Of a stretch of DNA of 40,917 nucleotides, positions 32,543 through 40,181 are shown piece after piece (position 1 is the first letter of the stretch; each line of letters opens with the position of its first letter). The DNA comes from JBFMDU01 sp034431935 (GTDB lineage Bacteria; Chloroflexota; Dehalococcoidia; GIF9; JBFMDU01), in NCBI GenBank assembly GCA_034431935.1, contig DAOUCU010000042.1:1-40917 (forward strand), in the 5' to 3' direction. The notes beneath the pieces are model-generated. The model saw nothing but the letters and a program-made list of their open reading frames with translations, was not told where the DNA came from and ran no database searches. The position numbers and the translations under genes are program-made.

Positions 32543-33193
32543 ATGCGGATTCCTGTTTACAGTCTGTCCGGAGCCATCGCCAGGGAAATTGATGTCAGAG
32601 ATGACGTCTTTGCCGTGCCATTCAATGAGTCCGTGGTCCATCAGGCGATGGTATGTCAGCTTGCCAATAAACGTGTCGGCCTCGCCGATACCAAGACCCG
32701 GGCCGAGGTTAGCGGCAGCACCCGCAAACTTTATGCCCAGAAACACACCGGCCGCGCCCGCCGCGGCGGCATAAAGTCGCCGTTGATGAGGGGTGGTGGT
32801 GTTATTTTTGGCCCCCACCCACGGAGCTACCGCCAGGACATGCCGAAGAAAATGCGACGGCTCGCCTTGCGCTGTCTTCTTTCCGACAAGGCCAGAGGGG
32901 GCGACCTCAAGGTCGTCGAGAGGCTCGATATCGAGGCTCCGAAGACGAGACAGATGGCCGGCATTCTCAATGCCCTCAAAGCAGGCGATTCGGTACTGGT
33001 AGCAACCACCGACCCCCAGCCTGAAGTGATTGCCGCCGCCCGTAATCTGCCGGGCGTCAGGACGACGGTGGTGTCTACCCTCAACGTGGTCGACCTTCTT
33101 TCGTACAGAGTTCTCATCACCACCGAAGACGCCGTCCGCAAGGCCGAGGAGCTGTGGGCTCCGAATAAGGCAAAAACTGAGGCCGCCAGGTAA
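32543..33193 (+). CDS. rplD: 50S ribosomal protein L4
   Basis: Large-subunit protein lining the nascent-chain tunnel; in E. coli it also represses the S10 operon, which is not shown here. The 216 residues contain SGSTRKLYAQKHTGRARRGGIKSP (about 55-78), the conserved tunnel loop, followed by GGGVIFGPHPRSYRQDMPKKMRRLA. It starts 2 bases after rplC with a TTCAAAGAAATAGCC upstream context and no strong SD, implying coupling. Confidence 0.97.
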   Translation: MRIPVYSLSGAIAREIDVRDDVFAVPFNESVVHQAMVCQLANKRVGLADTKTRAEVSGSTRKLYAQKHTGRARRGGIKSPLMRGGGVIFGPHPRSYRQDMPKKMRRLALRCLLSDKARGGDLKVVERLDIEAPKTRQMAGILNALKAGDSVLVATTDPQPEVIAAARNLPGVRTTVVSTLNVVDLLSYRVLITTEDAVRKAEELWAPNKAKTEAAR

Positions 33194-33203
33194 AGGACTG
33201 CAC

Positions 33204-33488
33204 ATGCATATTCTGGACGTCATTCGAAGACCGCTGGTTACCGAGAAGAATAGCCTCCTTCAGGACAAAAACAAGTACGCATTCGAGGTAATGAAAACCG
33301 CCTCCAAGCGACAGATCAAGGAGGCGGTAGAACTGGCTTTTAAGGTCAAGGTGACCGAAGTTAACGTCATAACCGTCCCGGGCAAGGCCCGCAGGATGGG
33401 TCGCAGAATCGTCATGTCACCCGCCTGGAAGAAAGCTGTCGTGACCCTCGAGCCGGGTCAAAAGATTCAATTGTTCGAAGGGGTATAA
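33204..33488 (+). CDS. rplW: 50S ribosomal protein L23
   Basis: Tunnel-exit protein that forms the docking site for trigger factor and SRP. 94 residues: MHILDVIRRPLVTEKNSLLQ, then YAFEVMKTASKRQIKEAVELAFKVKVTEVNVI and GKARRMGRRI, all typical. ATG 33204 was chosen as the conserved L23 start; the frame runs upstream into rplD without L23 features. Its stop is followed by the bS22-type small gene. Confidence 0.97.
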   Translation: MHILDVIRRPLVTEKNSLLQDKNKYAFEVMKTASKRQIKEAVELAFKVKVTEVNVITVPGKARRMGRRIVMSPAWKKAVVTLEPGQKIQLFEGV

Positions 33489-33499
33489 GAGGTCAGCCT

Positions 33500-33592
33500 G
33501 TGGGTTCTGTCATCAAAAAGCGCAACAAGAAAATGGCCAAACACAAGCACCGGAAGCTCCTGAAAAAGACCCGGTGGGCGCGGCGACACTAG
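33500..33592 (+). CDS. bS22-type small ribosomal protein (AURKAIP1/COX24 domain)
   Basis: A 30-codon gene between rplW and rplB, too short for common ORF cut-offs. GTG 33500 has AGAGG with 7-nt spacing. The product begins GSVIKKRNKKMAKHKHRKLL and ends KKTRWARRH. This matches the pattern G-S-V-I-K-K-R-x-K-x-M-x-K-x-K-H-R-K-L-L of the AURKAIP1/COX24 domain (mitoribosomal mS38) and of the mycobacterial ribosomal protein bS22. A small, almost wholly basic protein bound to 16S rRNA is therefore the likely role. Its place inside the S10 operon fits this. The match is recalled from known family sequences and was not searched. Confidence 0.85.
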   Translation: MGSVIKKRNKKMAKHKHRKLLKKTRWARRH

Positions 33593-33614
33593 TCCCCTAA
33601 AGAGGAGACAACCC

Positions 33615-34436
33615 GTGGCAATCAAAACATATAACCCGACATCGGAAGGCCGCCGGGCGATGACCGGGTACACTTTCGAGGAAATCTCGAAAACGGTACC
33701 CGAGAAGTCGCTCATCGTCCACCTGCGGAAGACGGCTGGCCGCAACAACCGCGGCGTGGTAACGGCACGCCATCGGGGCGGGGGTGCCCGGCGCATCTAC
33801 CGCATCATTGACTACCGTCGGGATAAGATTGGTATCCCGGGCAAAGTCATGGCAATCGAGTACGACCCCAACCGGACGGCGCGCATTGCCCTTATCTGCT
33901 ATGCTGACGGTGAGAAGCGCTACATACTGGCCCCGGAAGGACTCAAGCCCGGAGATATCATCAACACCGGCCCCGACGCCGAGATCAAACCCGGACACGC
34001 AATGCCACTCAATTCAATCCCTGTAGGCACTATGATTCACAACATCGAGCTCCAGGTCGGTCACGGAGGGCAAATCGTACGCAGTGCCGGAACATCCGCC
34101 CAGCTTGTCAGCAAGGAAGGCAAATTCTGCCTTGTCCAGCTTCCCTCAGGCGAGTTGCGCCGCATTTTCGGCGAATGTATGGCCACTATCGGCCAGCTCG
34201 GCAACATCGACCACCAGAACATTAAGCTCGGCAAGGCAGGACGCAGCCGCTGGCTCGGCCGCCGGCCCGAGGTCCGCGGCACCGCCATGACCCCACGTGA
34301 CCATCCCCATGGCGGCGGTGAAGGCCGGTGTCCCCGCGGTATGAACCCGCGCTCTCCCTGGGGTAAGCCGACACTCGGCCATAAGACACGGCGCCGCAAG
34401 ACCAGCAACAAGTTCATAGTCAAGCGAAGGAAGTAA
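33615..34436 (+). CDS. rplB: 50S ribosomal protein L2
   Basis: Large-subunit core protein near the peptidyl-transferase centre and needed for subunit joining. The 273 residues have MAIKTYNPTSEGRRAMTGY at the start, GRNNRGVVTARHRGGGARRIYR (about 42-63) and the C-terminal TAMTPRDHPHGGGEGRCPRGMNPRSPWGKPTLGHKTR, with the conserved His in DHPHGGGEG. The GTG start has AGAGGAG at good spacing. Follows the bS22-type gene by 22 bases. Confidence 0.98.
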   Translation: MAIKTYNPTSEGRRAMTGYTFEEISKTVPEKSLIVHLRKTAGRNNRGVVTARHRGGGARRIYRIIDYRRDKIGIPGKVMAIEYDPNRTARIALICYADGEKRYILAPEGLKPGDIINTGPDAEIKPGHAMPLNSIPVGTMIHNIELQVGHGGQIVRSAGTSAQLVSKEGKFCLVQLPSGELRRIFGECMATIGQLGNIDHQNIKLGKAGRSRWLGRRPEVRGTAMTPRDHPHGGGEGRCPRGMNPRSPWGKPTLGHKTRRRKTSNKFIVKRRK

Positions 34437-34439
34437 CCT

Positions 34440-34718
34440 ATGGCACGTTCCGCTAAAAAAGGCCCTTTCATCGACCCGCGGCTTCTGAAAAAGATTCAGG
34501 CGCTTAACAAGTCCGGCCAGAAGACGGTCATCAAGACCTGGTCGCGCGCTTCCACAGTGATGCCGGAGATGATCGGACACACTATCGGCGTTCACGATGG
34601 CCGCCGGCATGTGCCTATCTTCATCACCGAGAATATGGTAGGACACAAGCTGGGCGAGTTTGCCATTACACGCACTTTCCGCGGCCATTCCACCAAGGCC
34701 GAGGCTGCGACCAAATAA
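34440..34718 (+). CDS. rpsS: 30S ribosomal protein S19
   Basis: Head protein that contacts the A-site finger and S13. 92 residues: MARSAKKGPFIDPRLLKKI, then KTWSRASTVMPEMIGHTIGVHDGRRHVPIFITENMVGHKLGEFA and a terminal RTFRGHSTKAEA, all conserved. It starts 3 bases after the rplB stop with GAAGGAAG overlapping the end of that gene. Confidence 0.98.
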   Translation: MARSAKKGPFIDPRLLKKIQALNKSGQKTVIKTWSRASTVMPEMIGHTIGVHDGRRHVPIFITENMVGHKLGEFAITRTFRGHSTKAEAATK

Positions 34719-34745
34719 CCGGAAGGCTGACTTAGGGTACATACT

Positions 34746-35084
34746 ATGAAAGTACGCGCAGTATCAAGAGACGTCGGAATCCCGCCGCAGAAGGTCCGTC
34801 TTGTAGTGGATCTGGTCCGCGGCAAGAAGGTAGAAGAGGCGCTCAACATACTCAAGTTTGTTCCGACACCTGCGGCCAAAGCTGTGGCCAAGACCATCAA
34901 GTCCGCGGCCGCAAGCGCCGAAAATAACTACCAGATGTCGCCGTCGCAACTCGAAGTTGTGGAGATTTATGCTGACGGGGCGCGGATGCTCAAGCGGTAT
35001 CGCCCCCAGTCACGCGGTCGCATTGCCCCGATCCTGAAGCGTGCCAGCCATATAACGGTATACGTTGACGAGAAGGAGAAATAG
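34746..35084 (+). CDS. rplV: 50S ribosomal protein L22
   Basis: Tunnel protein with a beta-hairpin loop involved in macrolide response. 112 residues: KVRAVSRDVGIPPQKVRLVVDLVRGKKVEEALNIL, SAAASAENNYQM and the hairpin region DGARMLKRYRPQSRGRIAPILKRASHITV near 77-105. Normal length and no unusual deletions in the hairpin. It lies 27 bases after rpsS. Confidence 0.98.
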   Translation: MKVRAVSRDVGIPPQKVRLVVDLVRGKKVEEALNILKFVPTPAAKAVAKTIKSAAASAENNYQMSPSQLEVVEIYADGARMLKRYRPQSRGRIAPILKRASHITVYVDEKEK

Positions 35085-35086
35085 AC

Positions 35087-35788
35087 TTGGGACACAAGGT
35101 TCACCCGTACGGCTTTAGACTCGGCATCATCAGGGACTGGCAGGCAAAATGGTTCGCCGCCAAGAGGGAGAACTACATCAGCCTCCTCCATGAGGACCTC
35201 AAGCTCAGAAAGGTTATTGCCGAACAGACCCGCGAAGGCGGTGTAGCCCGGGTGGAAATCGAACGCCACGACGGCGACATTGCCGTTACCGTGTATTCCG
35301 CACGTCCCGGCATCGTCATCGGACGCGGCGGACAGCACGCCGAGGAAATCCGGACCGCGCTGGAGAAGGTGACCGGGAAGAAGACCCGGCTCAGCATCCG
35401 CGAGGTTGACCAGCCGGAAACCATCGCCGTCCTGGTTGCCCGCAGCGTAGCTGACCAGCTCGAGCGCCGCATTGCCTACCGCCGGGCGATGAAGCAGGCA
35501 GTCTTCCGCGCTACTCAGGCAGGCGCCAAGGGTATCAAGATAACCTGTGCCGGGCGCCTTGGCGGTGCTGAAATCGCCCGCAGGGAAACCACGCGTTCCG
35601 GCCGACTGCCGCTCCAGACCCTGCGCGCAGACATAGACTACGGCTTCGCCGAGGCAGTGACTATCATGGGTCGTATCGGCGTCAAAGTATGGATCTACAA
35701 GGGTGACATTCTGCCAGAAATTGTGAGGAAAGAAAGTGCTCCAACCGAAGCGAGTAAGGTACCGGAAAACGTTCCGAGCGGTCGTTAA
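35087..35788 (+). CDS. rpsC: 30S ribosomal protein S3
   Basis: Part of the mRNA entry channel with KH-type RNA binding. The 233 residues start with TTG (MGHKVHPYGFRLGIIRDWQAKWFA) and carry the KH loop PGIVIGRGGQHAEEI (about 74-88) and GAKGIKITCAGRLGGAEIARRE (about 145-166). GAAGGAGAAA lies upstream of the TTG. The last 53 bases overlap the rplP start in another frame. The C-terminal tail EVSKVPENVPSGR is variable. Confidence 0.97.
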   Translation: MGHKVHPYGFRLGIIRDWQAKWFAAKRENYISLLHEDLKLRKVIAEQTREGGVARVEIERHDGDIAVTVYSARPGIVIGRGGQHAEEIRTALEKVTGKKTRLSIREVDQPETIAVLVARSVADQLERRIAYRRAMKQAVFRATQAGAKGIKITCAGRLGGAEIARRETTRSGRLPLQTLRADIDYGFAEAVTIMGRIGVKVWIYKGDILPEIVRKESAPTEASKVPENVPSGR

Positions 35789-36173
35789 GGGCAAGGCCCA
35801 CGCCGGCAATACGCTTAACTTCGGCGATTTCGGTATGCAGGCGATAGAAGGTGCCCTGATCAGCGCTCGGCAAATCGAATCGACGCGCCGCGTTCTCGTG
35901 CGCCAGTTAACACGCGGCGGACGAATGTGGATACGCATCTACCCCGACCGTGCTGTAACCAAACACCCTGCCGAGACCAGAATGGGCGGCGGCAAGGGCC
36001 TTGTGGAATACTGGGCAGCCCTGGTCAAACCAGGACACATCTTGTTCGAGCTGAGCGGCATCAAAGAAGACATCGCCAGGAAAGCCGTGGAACTGGCTTC
36101 CCACAAACTGCCTGTTGCCGTGAAATTCGTCGCCCGCCAGCCGGAGACCATAGAGGCTTCAGATGAAGATTGA
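35736..36173 (+). CDS. rplP: 50S ribosomal protein L16
   Basis: Binds 23S rRNA near the A-site tRNA elbow. 145 residues: MLQPKRVRYRKTFRAVVKGKA, FGDFGMQAIEG, and the GKGLVEYWAALVKPGHILFELSG near 86-108. GTG 35736 has GAGGAAAG upstream inside rpsC and yields the conserved L16 N-terminus, so the 53-base overlap is real rather than a miscalled start. rpmC overlaps its end by 11 bases. Confidence 0.96.
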   Translation: MLQPKRVRYRKTFRAVVKGKAHAGNTLNFGDFGMQAIEGALISARQIESTRRVLVRQLTRGGRMWIRIYPDRAVTKHPAETRMGGGKGLVEYWAALVKPGHILFELSGIKEDIARKAVELASHKLPVAVKFVARQPETIEASDED

Positions 36174-36375
36174 AGAAATGCGCGCCCTGAACACGGAGGA
36201 ACTGGCCAAGCACCTGGAGCAGGCGCGCCAGGAGCTTTTCAACCTCCGCACACGTCTGGCCACAAAACAGCTTGTCAACCACCGGGAAATACCCAGGGTC
36301 AAAAGAAAAATCGCCCGGCTGAACACTATCCTGCGGGAGAAGCAACTGGGTCTTGAGGTTAAACATGGCAACTAA
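36163..36375 (+). CDS. rpmC: 50S ribosomal protein L29
   Basis: Two-helix protein beside the tunnel exit. 70 residues: MKIEEMRALNTEELAKHLEQARQELFNLRTRLATKQLVNHREIPRVKRKIARLNTILRE, complete and typical; the FNLRTRLATKQL segment is the family core. It overlaps rplP by 11 bases and rpsQ by 11 bases, consistent with translational coupling. Confidence 0.97.
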   Translation: MKIEEMRALNTEELAKHLEQARQELFNLRTRLATKQLVNHREIPRVKRKIARLNTILREKQLGLEVKHGN

Positions 36376-36622
36376 AGCTAAAGTACGGACCGGGCAGGTG
36401 GTCAGCAACAAGATGCAGAAGACTGTTGTGGTAGCAGTAAGTGCTATAAAGCACCACCCCCTGTACGGCAAGACCATCCGCCGCACGATCAAGTACAAAG
36501 CGCACTGCGAGGACAATTCCTGCGGTGTCGGCGATACGGTGAGAATTATTGAGACTCGCCCGCTTTCCAGAGAAAAACGATGGCGTGTCGACAAGGTCAT
36601 AGCCAAGAAAGAAACAGCCTAG
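36365..36622 (+). CDS. rpsQ: 30S ribosomal protein S17
   Basis: Primary 16S rRNA binder of the body domain. 85 residues with GQVVSNKMQKTVVVAVSAIKHHPLYGKTIRRTIKYKAHCED, then GDTVRIIETRPLSREKRWRVDKVI, the conserved fold. ATG 36365 is chosen because the family starts with a short basic tail before the V-S-N-K-M-Q-K-T-V core. The first bases overlap rpmC. Confidence 0.97.
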   Translation: MATKAKVRTGQVVSNKMQKTVVVAVSAIKHHPLYGKTIRRTIKYKAHCEDNSCGVGDTVRIIETRPLSREKRWRVDKVIAKKETA

Positions 36623-36652
36623 AGAGGCCCGTGAAGCTGAACGGTGATAGCC

Positions 36653-37021
36653 ATGATTCAAACATATTCCAGACTCAAAGTGGCCGACAATAGCGGCGCA
36701 CGGCAAATAATGTGCGTCAACATCCCCGGCGGCAGTAGGCGCCGCTACGCCTATCTCGGTGACGTGATTGTAGCCAGCGTCAAACGGGCCATACCCGAAG
36801 GAACGGTCAAAAAAGGCGATATGGTCCACGCCGTCATCGTCCGGACGGTGCATCCGTATCAGCGCAGTGATGGGTCTTACATCCGGTTTGACGACAACGC
36901 TGCAGTCATCATCGATGAGAAGAGCAACCCCAAGGGAACACGTATCTTCGGGCCGGTGGCCCGCGAGCTCAGGGATAAGAACTTCATGAAAATCGTTTCC
37001 CTGGCCCCGGAGGTCCTCTAA
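36653..37021 (+). CDS. rplN: 50S ribosomal protein L14
   Basis: Interface protein of the large subunit that contacts 16S rRNA helix 14. 122 residues, exactly the usual length: MIQTYSRLKVADNSGARQIMCVNIPGG, then KKGDMVHAVIVRTVHPYQRSDGSYIRFDDNAAVII and GPVARELRDKNFMKIVSLAPEVL. ATG 36653 is preferred over an in-frame GTG at 36644, since it matches the conserved start. Confidence 0.98.
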   Translation: MIQTYSRLKVADNSGARQIMCVNIPGGSRRRYAYLGDVIVASVKRAIPEGTVKKGDMVHAVIVRTVHPYQRSDGSYIRFDDNAAVIIDEKSNPKGTRIFGPVARELRDKNFMKIVSLAPEVL

Positions 37022-37024
37022 ACG

Positions 37025-37342
37025 ATGAAAATCAGGAAGGAAGATAACGTACTTGTCATCGCCGGCAAGGACCGGGGCAAGAAAGGCAAAGTCCGCAAGG
37101 CGTTGCCCAGAGAAGACCGCGTCATCGTCGAGGGCCTCAACATGATTAAGAAGCACTCCCGCGCCCGCGGCGTCGCCCGCCAGGCCGGAATCATCGAGCG
37201 TGAGGCCCCCATCCATGTTTCCAACGTGATGATTATCTGCGATAAGTGCAACAGACCGGTACGTATTGGCTACCGCATCCTCGAGGATGGCAGAAAGGTG
37301 CGTGTCTGCCGCAACTGTAAAGAAGTGCTGGGTAGTAAATAA
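37025..37342 (+). CDS. rplX: 50S ribosomal protein L24
   Basis: Assembly-initiator protein of the large subunit with a KOW motif. 105 residues: MKIRKEDNVLVIAGKDRGKKGKVRKALPREDRVIVEGLNMIKKHSR is the conserved KOW region. The IIERE-P-I-H-V-S-N-V-M motif and a C-terminal half with CDKCNRPVR and CRNCKEV follow; the two Cys-x-x-Cys pairs could bind zinc. It starts 3 bases after rplN. Confidence 0.97.
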   Translation: MKIRKEDNVLVIAGKDRGKKGKVRKALPREDRVIVEGLNMIKKHSRARGVARQAGIIEREAPIHVSNVMIICDKCNRPVRIGYRILEDGRKVRVCRNCKEVLGSK

Positions 37343-37345
37343 AAA

Positions 37346-37888
37346 ATGGTTCGATTACAGGAAAAGTACTACAAAGAAGTTGTCCCAAAGCTGATGCCCG
37401 AGTTCGGGTATCGCAACGTCATGGAAGCCCCAAGGGTAGAGATGGTGGTCTTCAACATTGGCCTCGGCGAGGCCACTCAGAATCAAAAGGCACTCGAGTC
37501 AGCGGAAAGAGACCTGGCCGCCATCACTGGCCAGCATCCCGTCATTACCCGTGCCAAAAGGTCAATCGCCGCTTTCAAGATAAGAGCTGGAATGCCAATT
37601 GGCATGAGGGTCACTCTGCGTGGCCGGCGGATGTGGGAGTTTTTGGACAAGTTGATGAATGCTGTCCTGCCGCGCATCCGTGATTTCCAGGGTGTCCCGA
37701 GAAACGCTTTTGATGGGCGCGGCAATTACACGCTTGGCCTTAAGGAACAGACCATCTTCCCTGAAATCGAATATGACAAAATTGACAAAGTGAGAGGACT
37801 TGAAATAACCATTGTCACCACAGCTAAGACCGACGGCGAGGGACGGCGCCTACTGGAGCTTCTCGGCATGCCGTTCCGTCAGGAATAG
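37346..37888 (+). CDS. rplE: 50S ribosomal protein L5
   Basis: 5S rRNA binding protein of the central protuberance. 180 residues: MVRLQEKYYKEVVPKLMPEFGYRNVMEAPRVEMVVFNIGLGEA, GQHPVITRAKRSIAAFKIRAGMPIGMRVTLRGRRMWEFLDKL and DFQGVPRNAFDGRGNYTLGLKEQTIFPEIEYDKID, all typical. It follows rplX after 3 bases. Confidence 0.98.
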   Translation: MVRLQEKYYKEVVPKLMPEFGYRNVMEAPRVEMVVFNIGLGEATQNQKALESAERDLAAITGQHPVITRAKRSIAAFKIRAGMPIGMRVTLRGRRMWEFLDKLMNAVLPRIRDFQGVPRNAFDGRGNYTLGLKEQTIFPEIEYDKIDKVRGLEITIVTTAKTDGEGRRLLELLGMPFRQE

Positions 37889-37902
37889 GGAGTATTTGAA
37901 AC

Positions 37903-38088
37903 ATGGCTAAGGTATCCGAAATCGTCAAGTCCCAGCGGCCGCCGAAATACCCGGTACAGAAGCGCAACCGCTGCAAGCTTTGCGGCCGGCCCCGTGGCTA
38001 TATCCGCAAGTTCGCCCTTTGCCGCATCTGCTTCCGCCGCCTTGCGGTAACTGGCGAAATCCCGGGTGTGCGCAAATCAAGCTGGTAG
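37903..38088 (+). CDS. rpsZ: 30S ribosomal protein S14, zinc-binding type (uS14 type Z)
   Basis: Short form of S14 with 61 residues and four zinc-ligand cysteines in CKLCGRPRGYIRKFALCRICF (two C-x-x-C pairs at about 24-27 and 40-43). The VRKSSW C-terminus is the type-Z hallmark. No zinc-free S14 copy is in the window. It lies 14 bases after rplE with a GAGT..TTTGAAACATGG context. Confidence 0.97.
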   Translation: MAKVSEIVKSQRPPKYPVQKRNRCKLCGRPRGYIRKFALCRICFRRLAVTGEIPGVRKSSW

Positions 38089-38101
38089 TTGAGGTAGACT
38101 T

Positions 38102-38497
38102 ATGAATGTCAGTGACCCCATTGCCGATATGTTGACACGAATCCGCAACGCCGTTATTGCGCGACATGATCAGGTCCTGGTGCCGGCATCCAAGACCAAG
38201 ATCGCCATCGCCAAGGTGCTGAAGGAAGAGGGTTTCATCAAAGATTACAGCGTTGTCCGCGGCAAACCGGAGCGTGTCATTAAGATATCGCTCAAATACG
38301 TTGATCGCACACCGGCGCTGATGGGGCTTGAAAGAGTCAGCAGACCCGGCCTGCGCGTCTACGTCGGCAAGGGTGAAATCCCACGCGTGTACGGCGGGCT
38401 CGGAATAAGCATTCTTTCCACCTCGAAAGGTATTATGACAGGAAAAGAGTCGTGGAAAAAGGGTCTTGGTGGAGAACTTCTCTGCTACGTATGGTAA
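38102..38497 (+). CDS. rpsH: 30S ribosomal protein S8
   Basis: Central-domain 16S rRNA binder; in E. coli it represses the spc operon. 131 residues: MNVSDPIADMLTRIRNAVIARHDQVLVPASKTKIAIAKVLKEEGFI and, at the C-terminus, GLGISILSTSKGIMTGKESWKKGLGGELLCYVW, with the conserved S-T-S-K-G-x-M region. 13 bases after the S14 gene. Confidence 0.98.
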   Translation: MNVSDPIADMLTRIRNAVIARHDQVLVPASKTKIAIAKVLKEEGFIKDYSVVRGKPERVIKISLKYVDRTPALMGLERVSRPGLRVYVGKGEIPRVYGGLGISILSTSKGIMTGKESWKKGLGGELLCYVW

Positions 38498-38519
38498 TTG
38501 AGTTGTCTGGAGTTTTGTG

Positions 38520-39077
38520 ATGTCTCGTATCGGTAAACAGCCAATCGCCGTGCCCCAGGGTGTCCAGGTAGAAATCAAGGGCAACGAGGTGACGGTTAAA
38601 GGTCCCAAGGGCGAACTGAAGCGCACCGTACACCCTGATATGACGGTGGCCTTTAAAGATAATAGCATTATCGTTTCCAGGCCCAGCGACAGAAAAGACC
38701 ACAAAGCTCTGCACGGGCTCACCCGGACTCTGTTGTCTAATATGGTGAATGGCGTCACCAAGGGCTATGAAAGAACTCTGGAAATCATGGGGGTCGGCTA
38801 CCGTGCACAGAAAGCCGGTGACAAGATAACCCTCCAGGTCGGATTCAGCCACCCTGTGGAGATTACACCACCGCCAGGTATAACCCTGGCACTCGACGGC
38901 CAGACCAAGATCAAAGTCAGCGGCATTGACAAAGAAGCGCTGGGTCAGTTTACCGCTGACCTCCGCGCCATATACCCACCGGACAGCTACAAAGGCAAAG
39001 GCATCAAATACGCCGATGAGAAACTGCGCCTGAAGCCAGGCAAGGCCGGCAAAGCAACAACAGCTACGAAGAAATAG
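38520..39077 (+). CDS. rplF: 50S ribosomal protein L6
   Basis: Large-subunit protein near the GTPase-associated centre. 185 residues: MSRIGKQPIAVPQGVQVEIKGNEVTVKGPKGEL is the conserved start. Later LEIMGVGYRAQ and GFSHPVEITPPPGI, then RAIYPPDSYKGKGIKYADEKLRLKPGKAGK. ATG 38520 has GGAG 7 nt upstream; the overlapping GTG at 38517 would add one residue and is less likely. Confidence 0.97.
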   Translation: MSRIGKQPIAVPQGVQVEIKGNEVTVKGPKGELKRTVHPDMTVAFKDNSIIVSRPSDRKDHKALHGLTRTLLSNMVNGVTKGYERTLEIMGVGYRAQKAGDKITLQVGFSHPVEITPPPGITLALDGQTKIKVSGIDKEALGQFTADLRAIYPPDSYKGKGIKYADEKLRLKPGKAGKATTATKK

Positions 39078-39084
39078 GTGACAA

Positions 39085-39447
39085 ATGGCCAAGGTAAACA
39101 GCAAACTGGCTCGTGAACGAAGACACCGGCGCGTCCGCGCCAAGGTCAGCGGCACACCATCACGTATGCGCCTCAGCGTCTTTCGCAGTTTAAGCCATAT
39201 ATATGCGCAGGTCATCGATGATACCGCGGGCAAGACGCTGGTCTCTGCCAGTACGCTCGAGGCTGATATCGATAAAGCAGCTGATAAGAGCAAGACCGAG
39301 CAGGCCAAGCTCGTTGGCAAGCTTATCGCCCGTAGGGCGATTGACAAGGGTATCAATCAGGTCGTCTTCGACCGCGGCGGCTACCAGTACCACGGCCGCA
39401 TCAAGGCTCTGGCTGAGGCCGCCCGCGAAGCCGGTCTTAAGTTCTGA
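39085..39447 (+). CDS. rplR: 50S ribosomal protein L18
   Basis: Binds 5S rRNA with L5 and L25. 120 residues: RERRHRRVRAKVSGTPSRMRLSVFRSLSHIYAQVIDDTAGKTLVSASTLE, then GKLIARRAIDKGINQVVFDRGGYQYHGRIKALAEAAREAGLKF. Length and order are normal. It follows rplF after 7 bases. Confidence 0.98.
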   Translation: MAKVNSKLARERRHRRVRAKVSGTPSRMRLSVFRSLSHIYAQVIDDTAGKTLVSASTLEADIDKAADKSKTEQAKLVGKLIARRAIDKGINQVVFDRGGYQYHGRIKALAEAAREAGLKF

Positions 39448-39458
39448 GGTCTGCTTCC

Positions 39459-40007
39459 ATGAAAGCTATCACCAAACTGGTAAAGACGCTCCCGAAGATT
39501 GACTCTGCCGAAATGAGCCTGAACGAAAGGCTGGTGGCAGTTGACCGTGTCGCTAAAGTAGTCAAAGGCGGCAAACGGCTTGCCTTCCGCGCCCTGGTTG
39601 TTGTCGGCGATGGCCAGGGACATGTCGGCGCAGGACTCGACACGGCGCGCGAGGTACCTGAGGCCATCCGCAAGGCTGGCGTCGCGGCGCGCAAGTCACT
39701 GATTAAAGTACCCATGAAAGGCGGGTCCATCCCACACGAAGTACTGGCCAAGTACGAAGCGGCTAAGATTCTGCTCAAACCAGCCGCACCCGGTACAGGT
39801 ATCCTGGCTGCTGGCGGCGTCCGTGCTGTTATCGAGTCCGCTGGCATTAAAGATATCCTTACCAAGTCCCTCGGTAGTTCCAATCAGATAAATGTCGTCA
39901 GAGCCACACTCATGGCTCTGGCCAGCTTGAGACAGCCGGAGGAAGCACTTGCTCTGCGAAAGGGAGATGGGGCCACCACACCCCCAGCGGAGGCGGTCAA
40001 TGGCTAA
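39459..40007 (+). CDS. rpsE: 30S ribosomal protein S5
   Basis: Body protein at the mRNA channel with a dsRBD-like N-terminal half. 182 residues: ERLVAVDRVAKVVKGGKRLAFRALVVVGDGQGHVGAGLDTAREVPEAIRKA (about 24-74), then PHEVLAKYEAAKILLKPAAPGTGILAAGGVRAVIESAGIKDILTKSLGSSNQINVVRATLMAL. Its end overlaps the rpmD start by 8 bases. The tail KGDGATTPPAEAVNG is variable. Confidence 0.98.
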   Translation: MKAITKLVKTLPKIDSAEMSLNERLVAVDRVAKVVKGGKRLAFRALVVVGDGQGHVGAGLDTAREVPEAIRKAGVAARKSLIKVPMKGGSIPHEVLAKYEAAKILLKPAAPGTGILAAGGVRAVIESAGIKDILTKSLGSSNQINVVRATLMALASLRQPEEALALRKGDGATTPPAEAVNG

Positions 40008-40179
40008 ACTGCGCATTACCTGGATTAAAAGCGCCAATGGCTACCGCGAGTACCAGAAGAAGACCATCAAATCGCTTGGCCTCCGACGGCTTAATGATAC
40101 GGTCGAGCACGATGACTCGGCCACCATCCGCGGCATGATTGCCAAGGTCAACCACCTGCTGAAGGTAGAAGTGATTTAG
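40000..40179 (+). CDS. rpmD: 50S ribosomal protein L30
   Basis: Small peripheral large-subunit protein. 59 residues: MAKLRITWIKSANGYREYQKKTIKSLGLRRLNDTVEHDDSATIRGMIAKVNHLLKVEVI, a complete bL30/uL30 core with the conserved K-S-x-I/N-G and LGLRRLND elements. ATG 40000 overlaps the rpsE stop. The longer upstream frame from 39949 gives unrelated residues and is rejected. Confidence 0.97.
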   Translation: MAKLRITWIKSANGYREYQKKTIKSLGLRRLNDTVEHDDSATIRGMIAKVNHLLKVEVI

Positions 40180-40181
40180 AA

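Noticed and set aside
32324..33223. A 299-codon frame antisense to rplC and rplD
   Set aside because: The opposite strand encodes certain ribosomal proteins; the frame has no family features.
34967..35938. A 323-codon frame antisense to rpsC and rplP
   Set aside because: Shadow of conserved genes, no SD site or domain evidence.
36359..37216. A 285-codon frame antisense to rpsQ, rplN and rplX
   Set aside because: Same reason: long but empty antisense frame in a GC-rich conserved operon.
38433..39356. A 307-codon frame antisense to rplF and rplR
   Set aside because: No protein features; conserved genes lie on the other strand.
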